Shown: piece by piece, positions 26,833 through 35,842 of the stretch
Layout: the number at the start of each line of letters is the position of its first letter
How positions within the stretch are numbered: the stretch's first letter is position 1
From: Novosphingobium piscinae
Lineage (GTDB): Bacteria; Pseudomonadota; Alphaproteobacteria; Sphingomonadales; Sphingomonadaceae
Reading direction: 5' to 3'
DNA: 64,000 nt
Assembly (NCBI RefSeq): GCF_014230355.1
Contig: NZ_JACLAX010000012.1
Coordinates: 1 to 64,000 of the forward strand
Position numbers and translations under genes: made by a program
The notes under the pieces: model-generated
Seen by the model: the letters and a program-made list of their open reading frames with translations, nothing else
Database searches by the model: none
What the model was told of the DNA's origin: nothing

Positions 26833-27657
26833 ATGACCATCGCCGCTGCCCTGCGTGACGCTGCGGCCGTACTCGCCGCAACCAGCGACACGGCGCGGCT
26901 CGATGCCGAAGTGCTGCTGGCCCACGCGCTGGGCGTGACCCGGTCCGACCTGCTGCTGCGGTACCAGCGCGACCCGGTGCCGGAGGGCTTCGGCGCGCTC
27001 GTCGAGCGGCGGCTGGCGCACGAGCCGGTGGCCTATATCACCGGCCGGCAGGAGTTCTTCTCGCTCCCCTTCCGCGTCTCGCCCGCCGTGCTGATCCCGC
27101 GCGGCGACAGCGAGGTGCTGGTCGAGGCGGCGCTGGCCGCCCGGCCGGATGCGCGCCGCGTGCTCGATTGCGGGACCGGCTCGGGGGCGCTGCTGCTGGC
27201 GGTGCTGGCGCAGCGGCCGTCAGCCCGGGGGATCGGGATTGACCGTTCGGCGCGGGCCCTGACGGTGGCCGCAGGCAATGCGGCGGCGCTCGGACTGGCC
27301 GCGCGCGCAGCCTTCCTCCAGCGCGACTGGACTCGCCCGGACTGGTGCGCGGGGCTGGGCGGGGCCGACCTGATCCTGGCCAATCCGCCCTATGTCGAGA
27401 GCGGCGCACGGCTGGCCGCCTCGGTCGCGCAGCACGAACCGGCGGAGGCCCTGTTCGCCGGGCCCGACGGGCTCGACGACTATCGCCGCCTGATCCCGCT
27501 GCTGCCTCGCCTGCTCGCCCCCGGCGGGGTCGCCTGCGTCGAGATCGGGTACGATCAGGCCGCCGCCGTTGCCGCGCTGGCGGCGGCGGCCGGGCTGGTG
27601 TCGCGGGTCCACCGTGATCTGGCCGGGCGCGACCGCGTGGTGGAAATGGCGCGCTGA
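26833..27657 (+). CDS. prmC: Release factor glutamine methyltransferase
   Basis: N5-methylates the GGQ glutamine of RF1 and RF2 with SAM, raising termination efficiency. I start it at the ATG at 26833 (MTIAAALRDAAAVLA), which follows AGGGG; the 27 in-frame codons before it are repeat sequence. The 274 residues contain an N-terminal helical domain, the SAM-binding LDCGTGSGALLLAVLA near residue 112 and the substrate-binding NPPYVES near 185. Position after prfA is the conserved arrangement and supports the assignment. Confidence 0.95.
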   Translation: MTIAAALRDAAAVLAATSDTARLDAEVLLAHALGVTRSDLLLRYQRDPVPEGFGALVERRLAHEPVAYITGRQEFFSLPFRVSPAVLIPRGDSEVLVEAALAARPDARRVLDCGTGSGALLLAVLAQRPSARGIGIDRSARALTVAAGNAAALGLAARAAFLQRDWTRPDWCAGLGGADLILANPPYVESGARLAASVAQHEPAEALFAGPDGLDDYRRLIPLLPRLLAPGGVACVEIGYDQAAAVAALAAAAGLVSRVHRDLAGRDRVVEMAR

Positions 27658-27914
27658 GCGCGGCGGCGAAGATTTCCCTTGGCAAGCCGGTTCCCGCCGC
27701 CTAAATCGCAGGAGAACCAGCGGATAGACGGTACGCTCCTCTCCTGCCGGTTCAATTCCAGCATTTGCAACCGGGCCGGTCTTCGCACCGCGAACCTTGG
27801 CAGATGTCGGGACCCGCGGTGCGGCGCGCGAGGCGTTGCGCCGGGCGGAGAAGGTGCGAATCGCCCAGCGACGGGGCTTCTGCCGCGCGGCGATCCGGTG
27901 AAGGAAAGTCACCC

Positions 27915-28739
27915 TTGAACAACAATCGTGGGAATAACCGTCGGCGCGGGCGCGGCAACAACCGTCCCCAGGGCGGCGGCCAGCAACTCAACCGGATCGA
28001 CAGCCGCGCCCGGGGCAATGCCCCGCAGCTGCTGGAAAAGTACCGCAAGCTTGCCCAGGACGCGCACCAGAATGGCGACCGGGTGCTGGCGGAGTACTAC
28101 CTGCAGTTCGCCGACCACTACTTCCGCGTGATCGCCGACACCCGGACCCGCCAGGAGGAGCAGCGGCGGCCGCGCGACGAGCGCTGGCAGGAAGCGTCCG
28201 AGGAGGGCGATGACGCCGGCGAGTTCAGCGGCGACAGCGATTTCGCCTTCGACCAGCCGGTCTACACCCGCCGCGAGCGCGAGGACCGCGAACCGCGCGA
28301 ACCGCGGGACCGGGATCGCGACCAGCCCCGCGAGCGCGAGGCCCGCGAGCCGCGTGAGCCGCGCGAACGGCCCCAGCGTGAGCGTGACACGCCGCGCCGC
28401 GACGAGCCGGTGGCCGAGCCTGCGGCCGAGGCGAACGGCGGCGACGAGGCCGCGTCGGTCTACGAGCCGGCCGAGAATCCCTTCGTGCGCGGCACGCGCG
28501 GGCTGCGGCCGCGCCGCGAGGACCGCCGTCCGCGCCGCGATACCCCGCGCGACGAGCCGGCCGCGGCTGTGGCCGCTGACGAAGGCGAGGCGCCGGCGCG
28601 GTTCGATGCCGCGCTGCTGCCGCCGTCCTTCGCTGTGCGCGACGAAGCTCCGGCCAGTGACGACGCTGAGGCGGCTCCGGCCCCCAAGCGGCGCGGGCGC
28701 AAGCCGAAGGCCGCCGCCCCGGTCGGCGGCGAGGGTTGA
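27915..28739 (+). CDS. DUF4167 protein with long charged disordered tail
   Basis: DUF4167 is an alphaproteobacterial family of unknown role, often next to prmC. I use the TTG at 27915, preceded by AAGGA, because the family N-terminus (NNNRGNNRRRGRGNNRPQ) begins there. Residues 1-30 are Arg/Asn/Gly-rich and RNA-binding-like; residues about 32-90 form the conserved helical core (NAPQLLEKYRKLAQDAHQNGDRVLAEYYLQFADHYFRV). The rest of the 274 residues is low complexity, dominated by RE/PRE/RD repeats and ending in a Lys/Arg patch (APKRRGRKPKAAAP) resembling an AT-hook. Nucleic-acid association is an inference from composition only. Confidence 0.85.
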   Translation: MNNNRGNNRRRGRGNNRPQGGGQQLNRIDSRARGNAPQLLEKYRKLAQDAHQNGDRVLAEYYLQFADHYFRVIADTRTRQEEQRRPRDERWQEASEEGDDAGEFSGDSDFAFDQPVYTRREREDREPREPRDRDRDQPREREAREPREPRERPQRERDTPRRDEPVAEPAAEANGGDEAASVYEPAENPFVRGTRGLRPRREDRRPRRDTPRDEPAAAVAADEGEAPARFDAALLPPSFAVRDEAPASDDAEAAPAPKRRGRKPKAAAPVGGEG

Positions 28740-28764
28740 GCCGGGGGTTGAGCCGGGGGTTGAG
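28734..28764. repeat. 12-bp tandem repeat across the DUF4167 stop codon
   Basis: The unit GGTTGAGCCGGG occurs twice (28734-28745 and 28746-28757) and then partially (28758-28764). The first unit contains the stop codon TGA at 28737-28739; every copy also reads TGA in steps of 12, so loss of the first stop by slippage would still stop within the repeat. Confidence 0.85.
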
Positions 28765-28848
28765 GCGCGGGCTGGCCGGCGGGCTCATCGCCCCGGGCCT
28801 GCGCTTTCCGGCTTAACACGATCGGGCTGACCGGCCAGAAGGGCGGCC

Positions 28849-30441
28849 ATGGCCGATCGTGCATTGCCTCTCCCTGTCCCGCCGGCGCTGCGCCGGTTGG
28901 CCTGGCTGCTCCCGCCCGCCGCCGGGGCGCTCGCGGCGGGCGGTTTTCCCCCGGTGGCGCTGTGGCCGCTGACCCTGTTCGGGCTGGCCCTGCTGGTGGC
29001 CCTGCTGGCGCGTGCGCCGGGACCGGGCCGCGCTGCGCTGTGCGGCTGGCTCTGGGGGGTGGGACACTTCTCGCTCGGCAACGGCTGGATCGCCACGGCC
29101 TTCACCTACCAGTCCAATATGCCCGCCGCGCTCGGCCCGGTCGCGGTGGTGCTGCTCGCGCTCTATCTCGCGGTCTTTCCCGCCGCGGCGGCGGCGCTTG
29201 CCGTGGCGTTCGCCCGGGGGCGGCCGACCGCGCTGGTTCCGGCCTTTGCTGCGGCCTGGATCCTCAGCGAATGGCTTCGTGGCTGGCTGTTCACCGGCTT
29301 TCCGTGGAATCCGCTGGCCGTGGCCGCGCTGGGTGGGCCGGAACGCGCCGGGCTGGCCCAGGTGCTGCCGTGGACCGGCACCTATGCGCTGTCCGGGCTG
29401 GTCGCGCTGCTCGCCGCGCTGTGGTGGCGCGGCTGGAGCCTGCGGGTGGCGCGGCCGGGTCTGGCGCTGCTGCTCGTCGCGGTCCCGCTCGCCACCTTCC
29501 GCCTGCCGCAGTTGACCCCGCCCGATCCCCCCGGACGCCTGCCCTTTACCCTGGTTCAGCCGGGCATACCGCAGGACGAGCTGGATGATCCTGCCCGCTT
29601 CGAGGCGCAGTTCGCCACCGCAGCCCGCCTCACCCGCGCTGCCAGGCCGGCCGCGCGGCGACTGGTGCTCTGGCCCGAGTCCGGGCTGCCCGACTACCTG
29701 CGCGAGGGCTATCCGGCATGGTTCTATGCGGCGACGACCTATCGCGGCGATCCGGTCGCGGCGCGCGCGCGGCTCGGCCGGGTGATCGGGCCGGGTGGGC
29801 TGCTACTGACCGGCGCGGTCGATCTGGTGGTCGAACGGGGCCGTGCCGTCGCGGCGCGCAACGTCGTCACCGTGGTCGATGCCGGCGGGACGATCCGCGG
29901 CTCCTATGCCAAGGCGCACCTCGTGCCCTATGGCGAGTATCTGCCGCTGCGCGCCTGGCTGACCCCGCTGGGCCTGTCGCGGTTGGTGCCCGGCGATTTC
30001 GACTTTGCGGCGGGGCCGGGGCCGCGCACCCTGGCGCTCGGGCCGTGGGGCCGGGCGGGGGTGCAGATCTGCTACGAGATCGTCTTCTCGGGCGAGGTGA
30101 TCGACCGCGCCGACCGCCCCGACTTCCTGTTCAACCCGTCCAACGACGGCTGGTTCGGCGCGGCCGGGCCGCCGCAGCACCTGGCCCAGGCGCGGCTGCG
30201 CGCCATCGAGGAGGGGGTGCCGGTACTGCGCGCCACCACCAACGGGATCAGCGCGGTGATCGACGCCAACGGGCTGATCCGGCACAGTCTGCCCCGGCCG
30301 ATCGCCGGGCGGATCGACGGGTTTGTCCCCGTCGCGCATGCGCCTACGCCCTTTGCACGGTTTGGCAACAGGTTGGCGTTAGTCTGGGCGGCGGCGCTGG
30401 TTCTGTGCAGCATGCTTGCCTTGTGGCGAGCCCGAGGCTAG
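28849..30441 (+). CDS. lnt: Apolipoprotein N-acyltransferase
   Basis: Adds the third acyl chain to the N-terminal Cys of lipoproteins in the inner membrane. The 530 residues start with six or so membrane segments (residues about 18-220), followed by the periplasmic nitrilase-type domain. The catalytic triad is visible: Glu277 in [10 protein letters not shown], Lys355 in [13 protein letters not shown] and Cys408 in [13 protein letters not shown] final membrane helix ([17 protein letters not shown]) closes the protein. It lies 109 bases after DUF4167 and 44 bases before metK, the usual lnt-metK order in sphingomonads. Confidence 0.96.
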   Translation: MADRALPLPVPPALRRLAWLLPPAAGALAAGGFPPVALWPLTLFGLALLVALLARAPGPGRAALCGWLWGVGHFSLGNGWIATAFTYQSNMPAALGPVAVVLLALYLAVFPAAAAALAVAFARGRPTALVPAFAAAWILSEWLRGWLFTGFPWNPLAVAALGGPERAGLAQVLPWTGTYALSGLVALLAALWWRGWSLRVARPGLALLLVAVPLATFRLPQLTPPDPPGRLPFTLVQPGIPQDELDDPARFEAQFATAARLTRAARPAARRLVLWPESGLPDYLREGYPAWFYAATTYRGDPVAARARLGRVIGPGGLLLTGAVDLVVERGRAVAARNVVTVVDAGGTIRGSYAKAHLVPYGEYLPLRAWLTPLGLSRLVPGDFDFAAGPGPRTLALGPWGRAGVQICYEIVFSGEVIDRADRPDFLFNPSNDGWFGAAGPPQHLAQARLRAIEEGVPVLRATTNGISAVIDANGLIRHSLPRPIAGRIDGFVPVAHAPTPFARFGNRLALVWAAALVLCSMLALWRARG

Positions 30442-30453
30442 GAAGCGCCGCAC

Positions 30454-30469
30454 ATAAAGATTTCTTTAT
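30454..30469. promoter_or_regulatory. Perfect palindrome in front of metK (candidate SahR-type operator)
   Basis: ATAAAGA-TT-TCTTTAT is a perfect 7-bp inverted repeat, located 17-32 bases upstream of the metK ATG, inside the 44-base gap after lnt. It is by far the most A+T-rich spot in the area. The form resembles the operators reported for ArsR-family S-adenosylhomocysteine-responsive repressors (SahR) on methyl-cycle genes; that link is from memory and not tested. An RNA hairpin is an alternative reading. Confidence 0.5.
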
Positions 30470-30485
30470 ATCGGAAGCGAGCCCC

Positions 30486-31691
30486 ATGCGCAGCGAATAC
30501 CTGTTCACATCCGAAAGCGTCTCCGAAGGCCATCCCGACAAGGTCGCCGACCAGATCAGCGACGCCATCGTTGATCTGTTCCTGTCGAAGGACCCCGAGG
30601 CGCGCATCGCCTGCGAGACGCTGACCACCACCCAGCTCGTGGTCCTGGCCGGCGAGATCCGTTGCAAGGGCGTCTACGAGAATGGCGAATGGGCCCCCGG
30701 CGCCCAGGCCGAGATCGAGGCGACGGTGCGGCGCACGGTCAAGGAGATCGGCTACGAACAGGACGGCTTCCACTGGGAGAAGTTCGAGTTCATCAACCGT
30801 CTGCACGGCCAGTCGGCGCACATCGCGCAGGGCGTGGACGCGGCCGACAACAAGGACGAGGGCGCGGGCGACCAGGGGATCATGTTCGGCTATGCGACCG
30901 ACGAGACCCCCGACCTGATGCCGGCGACGCTCTACTACAGCCACAAGATCCTCGAGAAGATGGCGGCCGACCGTCATTCCGGTGCCGCGCCGTTCCTCGA
31001 GCCCGACGCCAAGAGCCAGGTTACCCTGCGCTACGAGGGCAGTCTGCCGGTCGCCGCGACCGCCGTGGTCGTCAGCACCCAGCACGCCCCGGGCTATGAC
31101 CAGGGCGAGAAGGAGGCCGCGCTGCACGCCTATGTGAAGGGCGTGATCGCCGCGGTGATTCCGCCGGTGCTGCTGCGCGAGACCGAATACTTCATCAACC
31201 CCACCGGCAGCTTCGAGATCGGCGGCCCCGATGGCGATGCCGGCCTGACCGGGCGCAAGATCATCGTGGATACCTACGGTGGCGCGGCCCCGCACGGCGG
31301 CGGCGCGTTCTCGGGCAAGGATCCGACCAAGGTCGACCGCTCGGCCGCCTATATCAGCCGCTATCTGGCCAAGAACGTGGTGGCTGCCGGCCTCGCCACG
31401 CGCTGCACGATCCAGCTGGCCTATGCCATCGGCGTGTCCAAGCCGCTGTCGCTTTATGTCGACACGCACGAGACCGGCACGGTCGGCGACGACAAGATCG
31501 AGGCGGCGATCCTGTCGCTGCCCGAACTGGGCGGGCTGACTCCTCGCGCGATCCGCACGCGGCTGGGTCTGAACAAGCCGATCTACCGGCCGAGCGCCGC
31601 CTATGGCCACTTCGGCCGCAAGCCCGAGGGTGATTTCTTCCCCTGGGAGCGCACCGACCTGGTCGCCTCGCTGAAGGCCGCGCTGGACTGA
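30486..31691 (+). CDS. metK: S-adenosylmethionine synthetase
   Basis: Makes S-adenosylmethionine from methionine and ATP in the cytoplasm. The frame is open far upstream inside lnt, but the conserved start is [27 protein letters not shown] at 30486; the product then has 401 residues. Both family signatures are intact: [15 protein letters not shown] near residue 127 and the P-loop-like [19 protein letters not shown] near 278. It uses no obvious Shine-Dalgarno (GGAAGCGAG at 30472-30480 is closest). The nearby palindrome suggests control by methyl-cycle metabolites. In related genomes trmB often follows; here an inverted repeat follows. Confidence 0.96.
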   Translation: MRSEYLFTSESVSEGHPDKVADQISDAIVDLFLSKDPEARIACETLTTTQLVVLAGEIRCKGVYENGEWAPGAQAEIEATVRRTVKEIGYEQDGFHWEKFEFINRLHGQSAHIAQGVDAADNKDEGAGDQGIMFGYATDETPDLMPATLYYSHKILEKMAADRHSGAAPFLEPDAKSQVTLRYEGSLPVAATAVVVSTQHAPGYDQGEKEAALHAYVKGVIAAVIPPVLLRETEYFINPTGSFEIGGPDGDAGLTGRKIIVDTYGGAAPHGGGAFSGKDPTKVDRSAAYISRYLAKNVVAAGLATRCTIQLAYAIGVSKPLSLYVDTHETGTVGDDKIEAAILSLPELGGLTPRAIRTRLGLNKPIYRPSAAYGHFGRKPEGDFFPWERTDLVASLKAALD

Positions 31692-31703
31692 TGATCGTCT
31701 CGT

Positions 31704-31827
31704 TCTCTCCCCTTCAGGGGAGAGATACGCAGGCTTGCTGCGTCAGCGGCTAGCCGGAGTTGAGAGGGGATGGGGCCGGTGTTGCGCACTGGCCCCTCTC
31801 CCAACCCTATCCCCTGAAGGGGAGAAG
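31704..31827. repeat. Intergenic inverted repeat, CTCTCCCCTTCAGGGGAGAG family
   Basis: The left end CTCTCCCCTTCAGGGGAGAG is a hairpin by itself (31706-31725); the right end (about 31810-31827) reads CCCCTGAAGGGGAGAAG, again self-complementary and matching the left. An inner pair GAGAGGGG / CCCCTCTC encloses the centre. It lies between the convergent metK and GST genes and probably doubles as their transcription stop. Confidence 0.8.
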
Positions 31828-31845
31828 GCGATGTGTTCCGAGGCC

Positions 31846-32532
31846 CTACCCCGCCCGGTAATCCGCCACGATCTCGCCGGCTGCGGCCAGCTCCTCCTCG
31901 TGGCTGGCTTCGCGCCAGGTCTCGGCGAGGGCTTCCGCTTCCCACTGCCGCATCGCCGGGTGGGCGATCACCCGGTCGACCCAGCCCTGCGCCAGCGGCC
32001 CCACGTCGAGCCCGTAGGTGCGGATACGGAAGGCCACCGGGGCGTAGAAGGCGTCGGCCGCGGTGAAAGCGGCGCCCGCCAGCCAGGGGCCGCCGAAGCG
32101 GGTCAGCCCGGTCTCGAAGATCTCGCGCAGGCGCGCCACGTCGCGCAGCAGCGCGGCCGACGGCGGCCGCGGTTTGACCCGCACGCCCACGTTCATCGTG
32201 CAGTCGTTGCGCAGCGTGGCGAAGCCCGCATGCATCTCGCACACCACCCCCTGCGCGAAGGCGCGTGCCGCCGGATCGGCGGGCCAGACCGCCGGATGCC
32301 GGTCGGCAAGGTACAGGGTGATGCCGAGTGAATCCCACTGGGTGTGGTCGCCATCGACCAGCGCCGGCACCTGCCCGGTCGGCGAGAAGCTGCGGAACGC
32401 GGCATAGTTGGTCGGCTGGGTGAAGGGCTCCAGCCGGTCGGCGAAGGGAATGTCCAGCGCCTTCATCAGCACCCACGGGCGCAGCGACCAGCTCGAATAG
32501 TTGCGGTTGGCGGTAATCAGGACGTAGCCCAT
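31846..32532 (-). CDS. Glutathione S-transferase family protein
   Basis: A 228-residue cytosolic GST. The thioredoxin-like N-domain begins MGYVLITANRNYSSWSLRPWVLMKALDIPF, with the Ser cluster where the catalytic Ser/Cys of bacterial GSTs sits; the cis-Pro motif is FSPTGQVPALVDGD and the glutathione contact WDSLGITLYLADRH follows. The helical C-domain includes the N-capping FTAADAFYAPVAFR. The substrate cannot be told. It starts 46 bases after the glutathione peroxidase stop, so a glutathione-based detoxification pair is likely. Confidence 0.88.
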   Translation of the reverse strand: MGYVLITANRNYSSWSLRPWVLMKALDIPFADRLEPFTQPTNYAAFRSFSPTGQVPALVDGDHTQWDSLGITLYLADRHPAVWPADPAARAFAQGVVCEMHAGFATLRNDCTMNVGVRVKPRPPSAALLRDVARLREIFETGLTRFGGPWLAGAAFTAADAFYAPVAFRIRTYGLDVGPLAQGWVDRVIAHPAMRQWEAEALAETWREASHEEELAAAGEIVADYRAG

Positions 32533-32578
32533 GCGGCCTCCCTGGCGGACTGGATGGTGGCTGCGCGCGGTGCGCCGG

Positions 32579-33124
32579 TCAGGCGGCCAGCGCCGCCTCG
32601 ATCGCCGCGACCAGCGCCGGATCGTCCGGGGTGACGCCCGGGGCGAAGCGGCCGATCACCGTGCCGTCGCGCCCGATCAGGAACTTCTCGAAGTTCCACA
32701 GCACCTCGGGGTCCTCGGTCGGGGTCATGCCATAGCCCTTCAGCCGCTCACGGAACTCCTCCGCCGGACCGACCTTGGCGGGCTGGGCCGCGGTCAGCGC
32801 GGCGTAGAGCGGCTGCTTGTCCGGGCCGGTCACGTCGGCCTTGGCGAACAGCGGGAACGAGACGCCGTAGTTGAGCGAGCAGAATTCGGCGATTTCCTCG
32901 TGGGTGCCCGGCTCCTGCGCGCCGAAGTCGTTGGCGGGGAAGCCCAGCACCTCGAAGCCGCGGTCACCGTAGGCCTGGTAGAGCTTTTCCAGCCCCGCGT
33001 ACTGCGGCGTCAGCCCGCACTTGCTGGCAACGTTGACCACCAGCAGCACCTGGCCGGCGTGCTGGGCCAGGCTGTCGGGCTGGCCGTCGATGCGGGTCAG
33101 CGGAATCGTGGCGAGATCAGTCAT
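32579..33124 (-). CDS. Glutathione peroxidase (cysteine type)
   Basis: Thiol peroxidase reducing organic hydroperoxides or H2O2. I start at the ATG at 33124 (MTDLATIPLTRIDGQPDSL), giving 181 residues; codons upstream are repeat and promoter sequence. The catalytic tetrad is seen: Cys in VNVASKCGLTPQY near residue 36, Gln in ANDFGAQEPG near 71 and Trp/Asn in LWNFEKFLI near 128. As in most bacteria Cys replaces selenocysteine. Bacterial relatives often use thioredoxin instead of glutathione. It precedes the GST gene in the same direction. Confidence 0.93.
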   Translation of the reverse strand: MTDLATIPLTRIDGQPDSLAQHAGQVLLVVNVASKCGLTPQYAGLEKLYQAYGDRGFEVLGFPANDFGAQEPGTHEEIAEFCSLNYGVSFPLFAKADVTGPDKQPLYAALTAAQPAKVGPAEEFRERLKGYGMTPTEDPEVLWNFEKFLIGRDGTVIGRFAPGVTPDDPALVAAIEAALAA

Positions 33125-33167
33125 GGCAGGCTCTCTTTCAAGTTTCGGCCCTCCTGTCCGGAGAGAC

Positions 33168-33255
33168 CTTCTCCCCCTCCGTTCGCCTCGGGCGAAGTCG
33201 ACAGGCTTCGCACAGCGTGTCTCGACTTCGCTCGACACGAACGGAAGGGGGGCTT
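33168..33255. repeat. Intergenic inverted repeat, TCGACTTCGCTCGACACGAACGG family
   Basis: Upstream of the glutathione peroxidase gene. CCCCCTCCGTTCG on the left pairs with CGAACGGAAGGGGG on the right with one bulge, and the middle contains further complementary CGAAGTCGA / TCGACTTCG stretches. The sequence GTGTCTCGACTTCGCTCGAC is typical of a sphingomonad repeat family. Confidence 0.75.
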
Positions 33256-33302
33256 GGCCGATCACACCATGGCCGGTTCCCGGCTGCAACCGGATTGTGG
33301 CT

Positions 33303-33962
33303 TCAATCGATGTAGTGCGCGGTGGTCTTCGCCCGCACCTCGTCCGGGGTGACGCCGGGGGCGCACTCGACCAGGCGGAACGGGCTGGCATGGTCCGGGC
33401 GCTGGAACACGGCCAGATCGGTCACGATCATGTCGACCACGCCCACCCCGGTCAGCGGCAGGGTGCAGGCCGGGATGAACTTGGCGCTGCCGTCCTTGGC
33501 GCAGTGCTCCATCACCACGATGATCTTCTTGACCCCGGCGACCAGGTCCATCGCCCCGCCCATGCCCTTGATCATCTTGCCCGGGATCATCCAGTTGGCG
33601 ATGTCGCCGTTCTCGGCCACCTCCATCGCCCCCAGCACGGTCAGGTCGATCTTGCCGCCGCGGATCATCGCGAAGGACTGCGCGCTGTCGAAATAGGCCG
33701 AATGCGGCAGCTCGCTGATCGTCTGCTTGCCGGCATTGATCAGGTCGGCGTCGACCGCGTCCTCGGTCGGGAAGGGGCCGATGCCGAGCATCCCGTTCTC
33801 CGACTGCAGCGTCACCGTGATGCCCTCGGGCACGTGGTTCGCCACCAGGGTCGGGATGCCGATGCCCAGGTTCACATAGTAGCCATCGCGCAGCTCCTGC
33901 GCGGCGCGGGCCGCCATCTGGTCGCGGCTCCAGCCCTTGGTCAGTCCATCATGCTTGGTCAT
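33303..33962 (-). CDS. scoB: 3-oxoacid CoA-transferase, subunit B
   Basis: Beta subunit of the CoA-transferase that moves CoA from succinyl-CoA to acetoacetate or another 3-oxoacid. 219 residues; the catalytic glutamate lies in [12 protein letters not shown] near residue 54, preceded by [18 protein letters not shown], both family signatures. The ATG overlaps the scoA stop by one base (TGATG), so the two subunits are translationally coupled. Together with the fad genes 20 kb away it suggests use of acetoacetate or other beta-ketoacids. Confidence 0.95.
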   Translation of the reverse strand: MTKHDGLTKGWSRDQMAARAAQELRDGYYVNLGIGIPTLVANHVPEGITVTLQSENGMLGIGPFPTEDAVDADLINAGKQTISELPHSAYFDSAQSFAMIRGGKIDLTVLGAMEVAENGDIANWMIPGKMIKGMGGAMDLVAGVKKIIVVMEHCAKDGSAKFIPACTLPLTGVGVVDMIVTDLAVFQRPDHASPFRLVECAPGVTPDEVRAKTTAHYID

Positions 33963-34669
33963 CAGCCGACATCCGTGCTGCGGGTGGTGCGGAACTCGAT
34001 CTTCTTGTCGTAGGGCGCGCCGACGACGATACGCTGGACGTAGACCCCGGGCAGGTGGATCGCATCGGGATCAAGGGTGCCGGGTTCGACCAGCTCCTCG
34101 ACCTCGACCACGCAGACCTGTCCGCAGGTGGCGGCGGGCACGTTGAAGTTGCGCGCGGTCTTGCGGAACACGGTGTTGCCGGTCGTATCCGCCTTCCACG
34201 CCTTGACGATCGCAAGATCGGCAAAGATGCCCTGCTCGAGGATATAGTCCTCCCCGCGGAAGCGCTTGACCTCCTTGCCCTCGGCCACCAGCGTGCCGAC
34301 CCCGGTCCGGGTGTAGAAGCCGGGGATGCCGGCACCGCCGGCGCGCATCCGCTCGGCCAGGGTGCCTTGCGGGCAGAACTCGACCTCGAGCTCGCCGGCG
34401 AGGTACTGCCGCTCGAACTCCTTGTTCTCGCCGACATAGCTGGCGATCATTTTCTTCACCTGCCGCGTGCGCAGCAGTTTGCCGATGCCCTCGTTGTCGA
34501 TCCCGGCATTGTTGCTGGCGAAGGTCAGGTCCTTGACCCCCGAGTCGCGGATCGCGTCGAGCAGCCGCTCGGGGATGCCGCAAAGTCCGAAACCGCCGCT
34601 GGCGATCAGCATACCGTCCCGCAGCAGTCCGGCCAGCGCCGTCTGCGCGTCGGGATAAACCTTGTTCAT
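33962..34669 (-). CDS. scoA: 3-oxoacid CoA-transferase, subunit A
   Basis: Alpha subunit of the same CoA-transferase. The ATG at 34669 has GGAGGA five bases upstream and gives 235 residues. The family signature [16 protein letters not shown] begins near residue 25, followed by [15 protein letters not shown] and [15 protein letters not shown]. The frame extends upstream but codes for nothing recognisable. Gene order scoA-scoB is the usual one. The nearest upstream gene, usp, is divergent. Confidence 0.95.
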   Translation of the reverse strand: MNKVYPDAQTALAGLLRDGMLIASGGFGLCGIPERLLDAIRDSGVKDLTFASNNAGIDNEGIGKLLRTRQVKKMIASYVGENKEFERQYLAGELEVEFCPQGTLAERMRAGGAGIPGFYTRTGVGTLVAEGKEVKRFRGEDYILEQGIFADLAIVKAWKADTTGNTVFRKTARNFNVPAATCGQVCVVEVEELVEPGTLDPDAIHLPGVYVQRIVVGAPYDKKIEFRTTRSTDVG

Positions 34670-34778
34670 CAGTCCTCCGCCGAATGGGGGCGTGCCGCCC
34701 CGGGGGTCCCTCGTCCCCCTCCTATTGCAGCGCAGCGGGCCTGTCACGGGGCAAAGCCAACGGGTCTGACGGGGTGGC

Positions 34779-34792
34779 TTGATCCACGTCAT
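34779..34792. promoter_or_regulatory. FNR/FixK-like half-conserved box before the usp gene
   Basis: TTGATCCACGTCAT matches the anaerobox TTGAT-N4-ATCAA in the left half fully and in three of five positions on the right. It lies 74-87 bases upstream of the usp ATG, a usual place for an activator site, and universal stress genes are frequent members of FNR/FixK regulons. The reading is an inference from one site. Confidence 0.35.
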
Positions 34793-34865
34793 GGACGGCA
34801 CCGCGCGATCGGGCCACAGCGGCAGGACCAGGTCGAGTCCGGCCCTCCCACAGGAGTTTACGCCA

Positions 34866-35654
34866 ATGCGCTCCCTTCTAGTCGACGCCCGCCCCGGTCC
34901 CGCCGGCCGTGCCCGGATCGAGACCGCCCTCACGCTGGCCCGCCAGTTCGACGGCCATGTTACGCTGCTGGTCGATACCCCGGTCGATCGCTTCATCGCG
35001 GTGGACGGGCTGGGCGGGAGCCTGGTCTCGGCCGAGGCGCTGCGAGACGCCATGGCCGAGGACGATGCCTTCGCTGCCGCGATCGACGCCCAGCTGGCGC
35101 GCCAGGATGTGTGCTGCGACGTGGTCCGGGGCGAGGGCGAGCCGGTGGCGGCGCTAGCTGCCGCAGCGCGGCTGGCCGATCTCGTGGTGGTCTCGCGCGG
35201 GGAGCCGCTCGCCGCCGACCTGCCGCTCGCCACGCGCTGCCCGGTGCTGGCGCTCGCCCCGGGCGAGGCCGCCGCCGGGCCGTTCGCGCGGATTGCCGTC
35301 GCCTGGGACGGCGGTGACAGCGCAGCCCACGCGCTGCGCGCCAGCCTGCCGCTGCTGGTGCGGGCCGATACGGTCACCGTGCTGACGGTGCAGGGCGAGG
35401 CCGAGGCCGCCGGCTATCCCGCAACTGAGGTCCTGTCCTATCTGTCCCGCCACGGCGTCTCGGCCGAGCTGCGCCCGCTGGTCCGCCAGGGCTCGGCCGC
35501 TGCGACGCTCGCGACCGTTCTGGCGGTCGATCCGCCGGACCTCGTGGTGATGGGTGCCTATGGCCACGGCCGCCTGCGCGCCGCCCTGTTCGGTGGGGTC
35601 ACCGAGCGCCTGCTCGGCGCCGGTGCCGGGCCCGCGCTGCTGCTCGCCCATTGA
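34866..35654 (+). CDS. Tandem-domain universal stress protein (UspA family)
   Basis: A 262-residue protein with two Usp domains. The ATG at 34866 is preceded by AGGAG; codons further upstream are in the promoter. The N-terminal domain (about 1-130) is divergent and lacks the ATP motif. The C-terminal domain (about 140-262) begins FARIAVAWDGGDSAAHALRASLPLL and ends with GAYGHGRLRAALFGGVTERLL, which matches the ATP-binding G-2x-G-9x-G pattern. Such proteins respond to oxygen, starvation or redox stress; the FNR-like box upstream fits that idea. No partner gene is adjacent. Confidence 0.88.
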   Translation: MRSLLVDARPGPAGRARIETALTLARQFDGHVTLLVDTPVDRFIAVDGLGGSLVSAEALRDAMAEDDAFAAAIDAQLARQDVCCDVVRGEGEPVAALAAAARLADLVVVSRGEPLAADLPLATRCPVLALAPGEAAAGPFARIAVAWDGGDSAAHALRASLPLLVRADTVTVLTVQGEAEAAGYPATEVLSYLSRHGVSAELRPLVRQGSAAATLATVLAVDPPDLVVMGAYGHGRLRAALFGGVTERLLGAGAGPALLLAH

Positions 35655-35842
35655 GCCGCACCGCGCCTCCGCGGTGCGCGCTGCAACGCAGCAGACTTCG
35701 CGTGTGCGCAGTGATTGCGAACGGCTCGCAGCTGGTTGTTCCGTCCAATCGCCAGCATTCCCGGGGATCCTGCACAAAAGGACAGGGTCGATTGCGTAAA
35801 TTGCAACCACTTTGACGCTTTTCGCACTTGCACAATAGCCGA
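35655..35842. promoter_or_regulatory. Intergenic stretch with a sigma-70-like promoter for a small RNA
   Basis: No coding sequence is seen here. TTGACG at 35812-35817 is followed after 16-17 bases by AATAGC/ATAGCC (35834-35840), a fair alphaproteobacterial promoter, and predicts a start near 35843-35847. A hairpin right after usp (CACCGCG / CGCGGTG, about 35660-35676) has no T-run. Confidence 0.5.

Noticed and set aside
27738-27760. tRNA fragment (GGTTCAATTCC resembles a T loop)
   Set aside because: No acceptor or anticodon arm can be built around it.
30442-30485. SAM-type riboswitch before metK
   Set aside because: Only 44 bases separate the lnt stop from metK, and I could not fit the sequence to a SAM-II or SAM/SAH riboswitch; a protein operator explains the palindrome better.
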